The notes beneath the pieces were generated by a model. That model made no database searches, had not been told where the DNA came from, and saw nothing but the letters and a program-made list of their open reading frames with translations. From NCBI GenBank assembly GCA_002332715.1, contig DDBE01000208.1:1111-22467 (forward strand): a stretch of DNA of 21,357 bases. Reading direction: 5' to 3'. Positions 1-6,912 of this stretch are shown piece by piece. This DNA comes from Flavobacteriales bacterium UBA2040. GTDB taxonomy: Bacteria; Bacteroidota; Bacteroidia; Flavobacteriales_D; Crocinitomicaceae. Made by a program: the position numbers and the translations under genes. Positions within the stretch are counted from its first letter, which is position 1. Each line of letters starts with the position of its first letter.

Positions 1-5
1 ATATA

Positions 6-641
6 ATGAAAAAAGTACAATTGAGCGGTTCGCTTAGAGCGAGCGTAGGGAAAAAGGGTGCAAAGGCAACTAGAGATGCTGGGTTGGTCCCTTGTGTGCT
101 TTATGGCTTAGGTGAGCAAACTCACTTTGCTGTAAAGGTAAACGATATCGAAAAAATCGTTTTCTCACCGAATGTTTACCAAGTAGAATTAGATATTGAC
201 GGAAAAAAAGCAGTTGGAATCATCCAAGAATTGCAACAACATCCAGTTAAAGACATAATTCAACACGTTGATTTCTTAGAATTAAATGACAAGAAAGAAG
301 TGAAAGTTGGTCTTCCAGTTCGTTTAGAAGGAAATTCAAAAGGAGTTATGAACGGAGGTCGTTTGTTACAAATCTTCCGTCGTTTGAACGTTCAAGGTTT
401 ACCTCAAGATTTACCAGAGGAAATCGTTGTTGATATTACTGATCTACGTATTGGAAAATCAATTCGGATTTCGGATATCTCAAAAGGAAAAATCAATTAT
501 CTACACGCAATGAATTCTGTAATCTGTTCAGTAGCACGATCTCGTGTATCTATTGAAGAAGAGGAAGAAGCAGAAGCGGAAGCAGCTGAGGAAGCAGGTG
601 AAGGAGCAACAACTCCAGCAGAAGAAACATCAGCAGAATAA
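6..641 (+). CDS. rplY: 50S ribosomal protein L25 (TL5/CTC family)
   Basis: Binds 5S rRNA in the large ribosomal subunit. The 211-residue product is the long, two-domain form (TL5/CTC type) rather than the short E. coli L25. Residues about 1-90 form the 5S-binding domain, with a typical HPVKD...HVDFLEL segment near 80-94. Residues about 95-182 form the C-terminal beta domain. It ends in a low-complexity acidic tail (about 184-211, runs of Glu/Ala), which is common in Bacteroidota L25. The ATG lies five bases from the window edge, so any upstream partner (often prs in related genomes) is not visible. A strong hairpin terminator follows 21 bases after the stop. The family call is secure; the exact role of the acidic tail is not known from sequence. 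Confidence 0.96.
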   Translation: MKKVQLSGSLRASVGKKGAKATRDAGLVPCVLYGLGEQTHFAVKVNDIEKIVFSPNVYQVELDIDGKKAVGIIQELQQHPVKDIIQHVDFLELNDKKEVKVGLPVRLEGNSKGVMNGGRLLQIFRRLNVQGLPQDLPEEIVVDITDLRIGKSIRISDISKGKINYLHAMNSVICSVARSRVSIEEEEEAEAEAAEEAGEGATTPAEETSAE

Positions 642-661
642 GTTGAATATTTTAAAATTAA

Positions 662-697
662 AAATCCCGTTTCGGTTTATCGAAACGGGATTTTTTT
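662..697. terminator. Bidirectional intrinsic terminator between rplY and the thioesterase gene
   Basis: A perfect 13-bp stem pairs 662-674 (AAATCCCGTTTCG) with 681-693 across a 6-nt loop. A T run follows to 697 on the plus strand, and an A-rich flank on the left gives Us on the minus strand. It lies between two convergent genes (rplY ending at 641 and the thioesterase ending at 710), so it probably terminates both. Confidence 0.93.
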
Positions 698-709
698 GTT
701 GGTATAATT

Positions 710-1231
710 CTATTCCTCCAGAAACAACTTCTTCAATTCCGTTGCCTCACTCGGCCTCATTTTTCCAGCTAAAATAAGACTCAATTGTTTCCTTCTCAAA
801 GCTCCTTCGTAGCGCATTTTTTCCTCTTCCGTTTCAGGGATTAATTCCGGAACATCAATCGGACCACCGTTTTGATCAACAGCTACAAACGTATAAATCG
901 CTTCGTTGCATTTTGTTCTCTTTCCCGTCACAAAATCTTCCATAAAAACATCGATAAATACTTCCATCGAAGTATTAAAAGAACGCGAAACTTTTGCTTC
1001 TAAAGTTACAATAGCGGAATGCGGAATGGGATGATTAAAGGACACGTTATTCACAGAGGCAGTTACCACTACCCGTTTACAGTGACGATGCGCTGCAATG
1101 CTCGCACCAACATCCATCCACGCTAAAAGTTGACCTCCAAATAAGTTGTTGTGGGTATTGGTATCATTTGGCAAAACGATTTTCGTTGTTATTGCCAATG
1201 TTTCTTTTGCGGTTCTTGCTCTTGGTGTCAT
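710..1231 (-). CDS. Acyl-CoA thioesterase, hotdog fold (YciA/ACOT type)
   Basis: Predicted cytoplasmic acyl-CoA hydrolase that releases CoA from acyl-CoA thioesters. The 173-residue protein has one hotdog domain with the family pattern PNDTNxxxNLFGGQLLAWMD (residues 21-40), in which Asp40 matches the conserved catalytic Asp. A second hotdog strand segment, SVNNVSFNHPI, follows. After the fold (about 130-173) comes a charged helical C-terminal extension, seen in many hexameric YciA/BACH-like enzymes. The ATG is supported by a TAnnTTTG-type -7 box ending 14 bases upstream. It is monocistronic and convergent with rplY. The acyl-chain preference cannot be read from the sequence. Confidence 0.9.
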   Translation of the reverse strand: MTPRARTAKETLAITTKIVLPNDTNTHNNLFGGQLLAWMDVGASIAAHRHCKRVVVTASVNNVSFNHPIPHSAIVTLEAKVSRSFNTSMEVFIDVFMEDFVTGKRTKCNEAIYTFVAVDQNGGPIDVPELIPETEEEKMRYEGALRRKQLSLILAGKMRPSEATELKKLFLEE

Positions 1232-1245
1232 GCTTTAATTTTTTG

Positions 1246-1253
1246 CAAAGGTA
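1246..1253 (-). promoter_or_regulatory. Bacteroidota -7 box of the thioesterase gene
   Basis: On the minus strand this reads TACCTTTG, an exact match to TAnnTTTG, 14 bases before the ATG. No clear TTTG lies at the usual -33 distance. That region is instead occupied by the palindrome at 1267-1280. Confidence 0.55.
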
Positions 1254-1266
1254 TTGATTTTTTATG

Positions 1267-1280
1267 TTTAACATGTTAAA
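1267..1280. promoter_or_regulatory. 14-bp perfect palindrome, candidate operator
   Basis: TTTAACATGTTAAA is its own reverse complement and overlaps the expected -33 position of the thioesterase promoter. A dimeric regulator could bind here, but AT-rich palindromes can arise by chance. Confidence 0.3.
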
Positions 1281-1311
1281 TTCAAATGCCCTAACGGCTT
1301 CGAATTAAAAA

Positions 1312-1974
1312 TCACTTCAACAACTCTGGATGTTTCGCCTTAAAACGATTTAAACGGGGAACACTCACCGATTGCACATAACCTTGATTGGGATTCAAAC
1401 GTTCGTAATCTTGATGGTACTCCTCGGCAATGTAGAATATGTCGTAAGGAACAACTTCTGTCGTGATTTTTGAGAATTCCTTTTTAAGAAGTGCATTAGT
1501 AGTGTAATTTTCAGCCAATCCTTTTTCTTTGTCGTTCTGATAGAAAATCATTGAGCGATATTGCGGTCCACGATCCGGCCCTTGTTGGTTCAAGGTACTT
1601 GGATCATGCGAATCGAAAAACACAGTCAAAAGGGTAGAATAAGAAACTAAATTGCTATCGTAATACACTTTCACAGCTTCGGCATGGCGTGTTTTTCCTG
1701 TACAAATCAATTCATACGATGGATTAACTATTTTTCCACCAGAATAACCGGATTCTGCTTCTGCCACACCTTTAACGGATTCAAAAACAGCTTCCACACA
1801 CCAAAAACATCCGCTGGCAAAATACGCTACTGAATTAGGGACAATCGGATCTGAAATTTCTTTAGAATCGGCAGCCGACGCTAAATTTTCAACGGTCTTT
1901 GCCGAACTATTTTGACAAGCCACTTGAAAACTTGCCATTAAAACAATCAATAAATTTTTCATGTGATACTTCAT
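1312..1974 (-). CDS. msrA: Peptide-methionine (S)-S-oxide reductase, predicted lipoprotein
   Basis: Reduces methionine-S-sulfoxide in oxidised proteins. It carries the MsrA active-site motif GCFWC and the segments GYSGG and CTGKTRHAEAV. Also present are FFDSHDPSTLNQQGPDRGPQYRS (written here in two parts: FFDSHDPSTLNQQGPD and RGPQYRS) and EEYHQDY, which cover the whole catalytic domain. The N-terminus (KNLLIVLMASFQVAC) looks like a lipoprotein signal with Cys at the end of the lipobox, so the enzyme probably acts in the periplasm. The start is uncertain: ATG at 1974 or at 1962, and a TTG at 1986 is also in frame. The NPxGYC resolving cysteine near the C-terminus of most MsrA proteins is replaced by Val (NPNQGYV). 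The remaining cysteines are the lipobox Cys, the two in GCFWC and the one in CTGK. Confidence 0.92.
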   Translation of the reverse strand: MKYHMKNLLIVLMASFQVACQNSSAKTVENLASAADSKEISDPIVPNSVAYFASGCFWCVEAVFESVKGVAEAESGYSGGKIVNPSYELICTGKTRHAEAVKVYYDSNLVSYSTLLTVFFDSHDPSTLNQQGPDRGPQYRSMIFYQNDKEKGLAENYTTNALLKKEFSKITTEVVPYDIFYIAEEYHQDYERLNPNQGYVQSVSVPRLNRFKAKHPELLK

Positions 1975-2143
1975 TGTAAAAACCAACTTTATATGACCTT
2001 GTATTATGCCGATATAGGTTTAAAGGAGCATTAATGCGACATTTAAAACGATGATCGGTAATATATAAACGTTTGTAACTCCTGTTTGGTTTTGATTCCA
2101 AATAATTTTTAAATCGAATCTGCCGATACAGGGCACAAATTTT

Positions 2144-2169
2144 CACGAATACATTGGTGTTCATTCGTG
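2144..2169. repeat. Short inverted repeat CACGAAT / ATTCGTG
   Basis: CACGAAT (2144-2150) and ATTCGTG (2163-2169) are inverted around a 12-nt spacer, and TATTAGTGGC follows. The sequence resembles the ATTCGTG-rich dispersed intergenic repeats I associate with flavobacterial genomes. It lies in the gap at 1975-2201 between msrA and the TPR gene, where I see no convincing gene. Confidence 0.3.
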
Positions 2170-2201
2170 TATTAGTGGCAAGAATGTTGAGCGCTTATTA
2201 T

Positions 2202-4028
2202 TTATAATTCGTCCTCAGTTGTAACATCGCCGCGTAATCTTCGGAAACGTTTTCGAGCTTCAATGGTGTGCATGCTCCCTTTGTAATCAAAAAGGATTGT
2301 TTTGTAAAACCCAGCTGCTTTTTCACTGTCGAATAAATGATTTTCATAAATGTCGCCCAGCTGGAAAACAGCGTCGTCAGCTAGTATGTCGTATGCGTAA
2401 AACTTCAACAACTCATCCAAATATTGGACGGCTTCATTCCATTTTCCTTGTAATTGCATGGCCTCCGATTTTTTAATCAGGATATCATCTCCCAAGGAAT
2501 GGTAATTGTACTTATCCTGGATACTATCAAAAAAGATAAATGCCGAATCATATTTGTGCTGCGCTATCATCAAATCACCTTGGGCAAACCAATACATGGC
2601 TTCGTAATTGCTATCCAACCCAAAATTTTCGGTAATTAGCAAAGACAACTGCATGGCGTCGTTTGCAATTAGTTTGGTTGTTGATTGTTTCAAAATATCC
2701 AACTGTGATTGGGCAAAATTAAATTCGCCATCAAAATAAAATATCCGTGCATTCTTGAATTTTGCCTCTTGTCCAATTGGTTCAAATTTGAAATCTTTTT
2801 CAATTTGCATGTAATAGATGGACGCTTGCCACACATCAGCGTTGAGGACATTGATGTCGGCCAGTTCCATTCGGATTTCGGCACGCTGTATGTCCGAAAT
2901 CCGCGGAATTTCAAGTGCTTTTTCCAATCGATTCAAAGCAGAAAGCGGAGCATTTCCATAAAATGCTTCAATCTGCCCCAACTCCAAGACTAAAGGAATG
3001 ACGGATGCATTGTTTCCTAGCCGGGCTAGTGCACTTTCATACTCGACAATTGCCGCTTGTATTTCGGTTTGACCATAATTTCTATTGGTCCTGACCTCTA
3101 GGTATCGCGTATTTAGCAATGCAAGTTCTGCTCTATAAAACAAGCGGTTCGTTTCGCCTAAATCACGAACATACTTATAGGCATTTCGAGCAACTTTGTA
3201 ATCTTTATTCTCCTTACAAATGTCACCTAATTCAAACACTCGTGCGCCGTCACCATTTTCTCTACGATCTAATGCTTGAACTTGAATTAAGGCGGCATTG
3301 AAGTTTTTCTTCTGAATAAACAACCAAACCAACATATCACTGTAGGTTCCCTTTTCGGGTTGACGCTGCACCTTATCCAATAAAACCGTTTTCAGATAAT
3401 CGTATTCCTTGTCTTCTTCGGCCGTGAAATCGATTTGTCGGGCCAATATGTTTTGTACGTATTTTGCATATGATGGATAATTGTCAAGAAGATCCATATA
3501 GGATTCCATCATCTTTTGTGTTTCACCCATAGCACCATACAAATCAGCAAATTGAAGCTGAAGAGGATAGGTGTTTTTCAATATTTTTTTTCCGTTTTGT
3601 AAGGTTTGTAATGCAAAATCATTTTTCCCTTTTGTTCGGAAGGCATTATAGATATTAACTATTACGCTGGCATTTTTGGGCAAATCATTTACTAAATCTT
3701 CGTACACTTTCTGTGCTTTGCTTGGGTCATTGTTATCCTCATAAAACTGACCCAATAAAACGGGGTATTCGAAATCGTGCTTATAATTTTTTATTTGCTT
3801 TTTTAGTAGTTTTTCGGCGTCACTTGCTTCTTTTGTTTGGATGTAGCAATCGTACAAACGAAGAAAATTAGCTTTCGAAGGGTCCCTGTCGTACACTTTT
3901 TCACTGTATACTACTGCCTTCTCATATTCCTGGCGGCTGTAATATGCCTGAGCCAATTGCTCATCATTTCCCTGCCCGAACGATGGTGCGGAAAGTAAAA
4001 TCAATAAGAAAAGTATGCAGTATTTCAC
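2202..4028 (-). CDS. Tetratricopeptide-repeat protein, secreted or periplasmic
   Basis: A 608-residue protein with an N-terminal signal peptide (about 1-19, hydrophobic core followed by SFGQ) and TPR-like helical repeats over nearly its whole length. One example is AQAYYSRQEYEKAVVYSEKV at about 26-45. Others lie near 75-120, 255-300 and 470-600, the last group including the pair FQLGDIYENHLFDSEKAAGFYK. No catalytic domain is evident, so it is probably an envelope scaffold or protein-interaction module. The start codon is GTG, overlapping the TGA stop of the upstream lipoprotein gene by 4 bases (GTGA), which suggests translational coupling. Function unknown; the TPR call is firm. Confidence 0.85.
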   Translation of the reverse strand: MKYCILFLLILLSAPSFGQGNDEQLAQAYYSRQEYEKAVVYSEKVYDRDPSKANFLRLYDCYIQTKEASDAEKLLKKQIKNYKHDFEYPVLLGQFYEDNNDPSKAQKVYEDLVNDLPKNASVIVNIYNAFRTKGKNDFALQTLQNGKKILKNTYPLQLQFADLYGAMGETQKMMESYMDLLDNYPSYAKYVQNILARQIDFTAEEDKEYDYLKTVLLDKVQRQPEKGTYSDMLVWLFIQKKNFNAALIQVQALDRRENGDGARVFELGDICKENKDYKVARNAYKYVRDLGETNRLFYRAELALLNTRYLEVRTNRNYGQTEIQAAIVEYESALARLGNNASVIPLVLELGQIEAFYGNAPLSALNRLEKALEIPRISDIQRAEIRMELADINVLNADVWQASIYYMQIEKDFKFEPIGQEAKFKNARIFYFDGEFNFAQSQLDILKQSTTKLIANDAMQLSLLITENFGLDSNYEAMYWFAQGDLMIAQHKYDSAFIFFDSIQDKYNYHSLGDDILIKKSEAMQLQGKWNEAVQYLDELLKFYAYDILADDAVFQLGDIYENHLFDSEKAAGFYKTILFDYKGSMHTIEARKRFRRLRGDVTTEDEL

Positions 4029-4612
4029 TTCGTGTTAGGTATCAATTTATTTGCCCGTTTTTTCTTTTTCTCGTAGGTCTCAAGCAGATCCATGGAAAAT
4101 GTATTTAGTTCGTCAAACAATAGATCGTACGTTGTATACGCCTTCTCTCTTTCCGTAATATAATTACTTCCCATGCGCGTCAACATATTCATTTTTGACT
4201 GCTCGTGGATTATATATTCGTCGTATTTTTTACGGTCGCCATCAGCGTTCTCTATATCATAACGCAACAAACGTACACTTTCTTTCATTTCAGTGCATCC
4301 TTTTAACAGATTCAAGCAATCGTTGTGTAAATGACCAAGCGTTTTTCTAGCTTGTTTCATGTCGTTAATTTTATTGGCCAGGACTCGGTCCACAGAATCG
4401 GCAAAATAAAACTGTTTGAAGCGCAATTCAATGTCACGTGCGCGTTCAGACATTTCGAAACTAGAATCTGAAGGATTAGAAGATATAACTTTTTCAAGAC
4501 TATCCACAGAAGTTGTTATTTGATCTAATTTTTGAATGCGCTCAGCTCTATTCACATTGGTACATGCGCCAAAAATAAGCAAGCCGAAAAGGAAGAAAAA
4601 GATTGTTTTCAC
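4025..4612 (-). CDS. Predicted lipoprotein with coiled-coil helices, unknown function
   Basis: A 195-residue protein with a short lipoprotein signal ending in IFGAC (Cys17). A mostly helical, highly charged region follows, with several likely coiled-coil stretches (about 25-180) and a basic C-terminus (EKKKKRANK). I do not recognise the family. The start is GTG, preceded by an A-rich leader, and no in-frame ATG exists near the signal peptide. It overlaps the downstream TPR gene by 4 bases and lies 66 bases after serS. The lipoprotein and TPR protein are therefore probably made together and may form an envelope complex (inference). Confidence 0.8.
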   Translation of the reverse strand: MKTIFFFLFGLLIFGACTNVNRAERIQKLDQITTSVDSLEKVISSNPSDSSFEMSERARDIELRFKQFYFADSVDRVLANKINDMKQARKTLGHLHNDCLNLLKGCTEMKESVRLLRYDIENADGDRKKYDEYIIHEQSKMNMLTRMGSNYITEREKAYTTYDLLFDELNTFSMDLLETYEKKKKRANKLIPNTK

Positions 4613-4678
4613 TTTTTTTATTGTAAATGTAAGAGAAAATGAAGCGAAATCTAGCCTTTTAGCAATAATTAAGAAGAC

Positions 4679-5950
4679 TTAATCAATGCGATCGAAACCT
4701 GTGAATCCTCTTAGAACCTCTGGTATTTCGATACCGTTTTCAGTCTGAAAGTTCTCCATCAACGCTGCAACAATTCTAGGCAAGGCTAGTGCAGAACCGT
4801 TTAATGTATGGCACAATTGCGTTTTCTTATCTTCATTCTTAAAACGCAATTTCAAACGATTGGATTGGAACGTATCGAAACGAGAGACAGAACTAACTTC
4901 CAACCATTTCTTCTGAGCGGCTGAATATACCTCGAAATCATACGTCATGGCTGAAGCAAAACCAGTATCTCCACCACATAAACGTAATACACGGTATTGT
5001 AAACCTAGCTTTTCAAGTATTCCTTTTACGTGATCCACCATTTCGTCTAGCGCTTTAGCAGAATTATCTGGGTGTTCAATACGTACGATTTCTACTTTGT
5101 CGAACTGATGCAAACGATTCAATCCGCGAACATCTTTTCCATAAGATCCTGCTTCCCGTCTAAAACACGGTGTGTATCCGGTCAGTTTTATAGAATAATT
5201 TTCATCTGGAAGAATGACGTCTCTATAAATGTTGGTCAATGGAACTTCGGCAGTTGGTATCAAGTATAAATCGTCGATTTGACAATGGTACATTTGACCT
5301 TCTTTATCGGGTAATTGTCCCGTTCCGATTCCAGAAGCTTCGTTTACAACAAGAGGGACTTGCATTTCTTCATAACCTGCATTTTCGGCTTCGGAAAGGA
5401 AGAAGTTGATCAAAGCCCGTTGTAATTTCGCTCCTTTTCCTCTGTAAACAGGAAATCCAGCGCCAGAAATTTTAACTCCCAATTCAAAATCGATGAGGTT
5501 GAATTTGTTGGTCAATTCCCAATGGGGAAGAGGTTCAAAGTTAAATGTAGGTTCTTTTCCTGCTTCAAAAACGGTTTCATTGTCCAATTCACTCTTCCCG
5601 GCTTTCACCAATTCATTCGGAAGATTAGGGATTTGGTACAACAATTCTTGAATTTCGTTTTCAAATGCTTCAACTTCCGTTTTTAAGCCCGCTTCACTTT
5701 CTTTAAGATCAATTGTTTTCGCTTTGGCTTGATTTGCCTCCTCGACTTTTCCACTCTTAAATAGCATACCGATTTCCTTCGCTAACCCATTCAAATCAGC
5801 GGAAACCGTTTCCATTTCCGTTTTTTTAGAACGCCATTGCTCATCTTTGTCCAAGATGGAATCCACTACAGAAGTAACATCCAAGTTGCGTTTTTTCATT
5901 CCTTCGATGATGGCCTCTTTTTCGGTTCGGATACGGGTGATTTCGAGCAT
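4679..5950 (-). CDS. serS: Seryl-tRNA synthetase
   Basis: Cytoplasmic enzyme that charges tRNA-Ser with serine. At 423 residues it is the usual bacterial length. Residues 1-105 form the N-terminal antiparallel coiled-coil arm that grips the tRNA long variable arm. The class II catalytic core follows, with TAEVPL (233-238, serine binding), motif 2 FRREAGS (263-269), and motif 3 starting at about 384 (NGSALALPRIVAALMENFQ). The ATG is the only plausible start. A TAAATTCG sequence upstream is close to a -7 box but lacks a matching -33. The lipoprotein and TPR genes follow on the same strand and may be cotranscribed. Confidence 0.97.
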   Translation of the reverse strand: MLEITRIRTEKEAIIEGMKKRNLDVTSVVDSILDKDEQWRSKKTEMETVSADLNGLAKEIGMLFKSGKVEEANQAKAKTIDLKESEAGLKTEVEAFENEIQELLYQIPNLPNELVKAGKSELDNETVFEAGKEPTFNFEPLPHWELTNKFNLIDFELGVKISGAGFPVYRGKGAKLQRALINFFLSEAENAGYEEMQVPLVVNEASGIGTGQLPDKEGQMYHCQIDDLYLIPTAEVPLTNIYRDVILPDENYSIKLTGYTPCFRREAGSYGKDVRGLNRLHQFDKVEIVRIEHPDNSAKALDEMVDHVKGILEKLGLQYRVLRLCGGDTGFASAMTYDFEVYSAAQKKWLEVSSVSRFDTFQSNRLKLRFKNEDKKTQLCHTLNGSALALPRIVAALMENFQTENGIEIPEVLRGFTGFDRID

Positions 5951-6012
5951 TTTTTGTTTAATTTTTAGAACTGCGAATTTAGTGAATTGGTTTTAATATT
6001 TGATAAGCTTGC

Positions 6013-6028
6013 CTTCGACTCCGCTCAG
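6013..6028. repeat. CTTCGACTCCGCTCAG intergenic repeat
   Basis: This 16-mer lies between serS and the rpmA terminator. From memory, CTTCGACTCCGCTCAG-type sequences recur in intergenic regions of many Bacteroidota genomes. Only one copy is in this window, so its repeat status rests on that recollection. Confidence 0.45.
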
Positions 6029-6033
6029 CACAT

Positions 6034-6066
6034 AAAAAAAGCGCCTCAGTCAAACCAAGGCGCTTT
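6034..6066 (-). terminator. Intrinsic terminator of the rplU-rpmA operon
   Basis: AAAGCGCCT (6038-6046) pairs with AGGCGCTTT (6058-6066) around an 11-nt loop. On the minus strand the stem is followed by a run of seven Us (A run at 6034-6040). It lies 20 bases after the rpmA stop. Confidence 0.9.
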
Positions 6067-6086
6067 ATAATAATATAAGACGATTC

Positions 6087-6356
6087 TTATGCCTCAGCTG
6101 TTTCAAATGGAACAACCGATACAAATGAACGATTATCTTTTTTCTTACGGAATTCTACTAAACCATCCTTCAACGCGTAAAGCGTATGGTCTTTGCCAAT
6201 TCCTACGTTTGTACCTGGGTGGTGTTGCGTTCCTCTTTGACGAATAATGATGTTTCCAGCGATTGCTGCTTGACCCCCAAAGATTTTCACACCTAAGCGC
6301 TTGCTCTGAGATTCACGACCATTTTTCGAACTACCGACTCCTTTTTTATGTGCCAT
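6087..6356 (-). CDS. rpmA: 50S ribosomal protein L27
   Basis: Large-subunit protein whose N-terminal tail reaches the peptidyl-transferase centre. The 89-residue sequence begins [21 protein letters not shown] right after Met, the typical tail without the cleavable extension found in Firmicutes. It continues with [17 protein letters not shown] and [17 protein letters not shown]. It follows rplU by 52 bases in the conserved L21-L27 order and is followed by a hairpin terminator. A 7-bp hairpin lies just upstream of its start codon. Confidence 0.98.
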   Translation of the reverse strand: MAHKKGVGSSKNGRESQSKRLGVKIFGGQAAIAGNIIIRQRGTQHHPGTNVGIGKDHTLYALKDGLVEFRKKKDNRSFVSVVPFETAEA

Positions 6357-6372
6357 TGTTTCTAATTTTTTC

Positions 6373-6389
6373 TTTCAGCTAGGCTGAAA
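6373..6389 (-). promoter_or_regulatory. Hairpin in the rplU-rpmA intercistronic region
   Basis: TTTCAGC (6373-6379) and GCTGAAA (6383-6389) form a perfect 7-bp stem with a 3-nt loop, 16 bases before the rpmA ATG on the transcript. The 3' flank is A-rich rather than U-rich, so it is not a terminator. It may affect rpmA translation or mRNA processing. Confidence 0.4.
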
Positions 6390-6408
6390 ATGTTTTCAAT
6401 TCGTTTTA

Positions 6409-6720
6409 TTAAGCTTTGATGCTTTTAATTGCAATTGAAGTGAAAGCTTGACGGTGTCCGTTTTTCTTTCTGTAACCTTTTCTTCTTTTCTTGCGAAAGA
6501 CGATTACTTTATCTCCTTTTACATGAGCAAGAACCTCTACGGTAACTTTTGCTCCTTCTATAGCCGGGGCGCCAAGTGTAATTTTTCCATCATTGTCAGC
6601 TAAAAGCACTTTGTCGAAATCAAGTTTCGCTCCTACTTCTGCTTTTAAACGATGAACATACAACTTTTGGTCTTTTTGCACTTTAAATTGCTGCCCTGCT
6701 ATCTCTACGATTGCGTACAT
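6409..6720 (-). CDS. rplU: 50S ribosomal protein L21
   Basis: Large-subunit protein that binds 23S rRNA. The 103 residues match the usual length. Family segments include [15 protein letters not shown] at the N-terminus and the basic rRNA-binding stretch [20 protein letters not shown] (about 74-93). It is first in the rplU-rpmA operon and is preceded by a promoter with a 41-base leader after the -7 box. No clear hairpin is visible in that leader. Confidence 0.97.
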   Translation of the reverse strand: MYAIVEIAGQQFKVQKDQKLYVHRLKAEVGAKLDFDKVLLADNDGKITLGAPAIEGAKVTVEVLAHVKGDKVIVFRKKRRKGYRKKNGHRQAFTSIAIKSIKA

Positions 6721-6761
6721 ATAGCTTGTTATTTGTTTGTTTAAAATCCTAAATCGGACGG

Positions 6762-6792
6762 CAAAGATAGAGAATTGTTTTGAGAGTGCAAA
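6762..6792 (-). promoter_or_regulatory. Bacteroidota-type promoter of rplU-rpmA
   Basis: On the minus strand a TTTG (6789-6792) is followed by exactly 19 nt and then TATCTTTG (6762-6769). This matches the TTTG-N19-TAnnTTTG consensus of Bacteroidota primary sigma promoters. It is the clearest promoter in the window. Confidence 0.85.
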
Positions 6793-6797
6793 TAGTA

Positions 6798-6888
6798 TAT
6801 CGACTTTTTTTTCTTTTAAGAGGTTCTTGGGTGTTTAGTCTTAAGGCATAGGTTTATCGGTAGTTCGTCGAATGCCCAAAAGTCGATA
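6798..6888. repeat. 11-bp inverted repeat upstream of rplU
   Basis: TATCGACTTTT (6798-6808) and AAAAGTCGATA (6878-6888) are perfect inverted copies with a 69-nt spacer. The first arm lies 5 bases upstream of the rplU -33 element. The region 6793-6912 otherwise holds no recognisable gene. The repeat could be a paired operator or a chance match. Confidence 0.35.
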
Positions 6889-6912
6889 GAAAAGGGGAGA
6901 CTTCAAATGCTT

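Noticed and set aside
544..777. Lys/Gln-rich open frame overlapping the end of rplY
   Set aside because: It is the frame-shifted shadow of the acidic Glu/Ala tail of L25 and runs through the terminator.
1975..2201. Minus-strand open frame upstream of msrA (1907-2164)
   Set aside because: It overlaps the msrA signal region, has a biased composition without recognisable domain features, and overlaps the repeat-like sequence. It looks like chance.
5951..6000. Promoter for serS around TAAATTCG
   Set aside because: The box differs from TAnnTTTG and no TTTG is found 19-21 nt upstream, so it was not listed as a feature.
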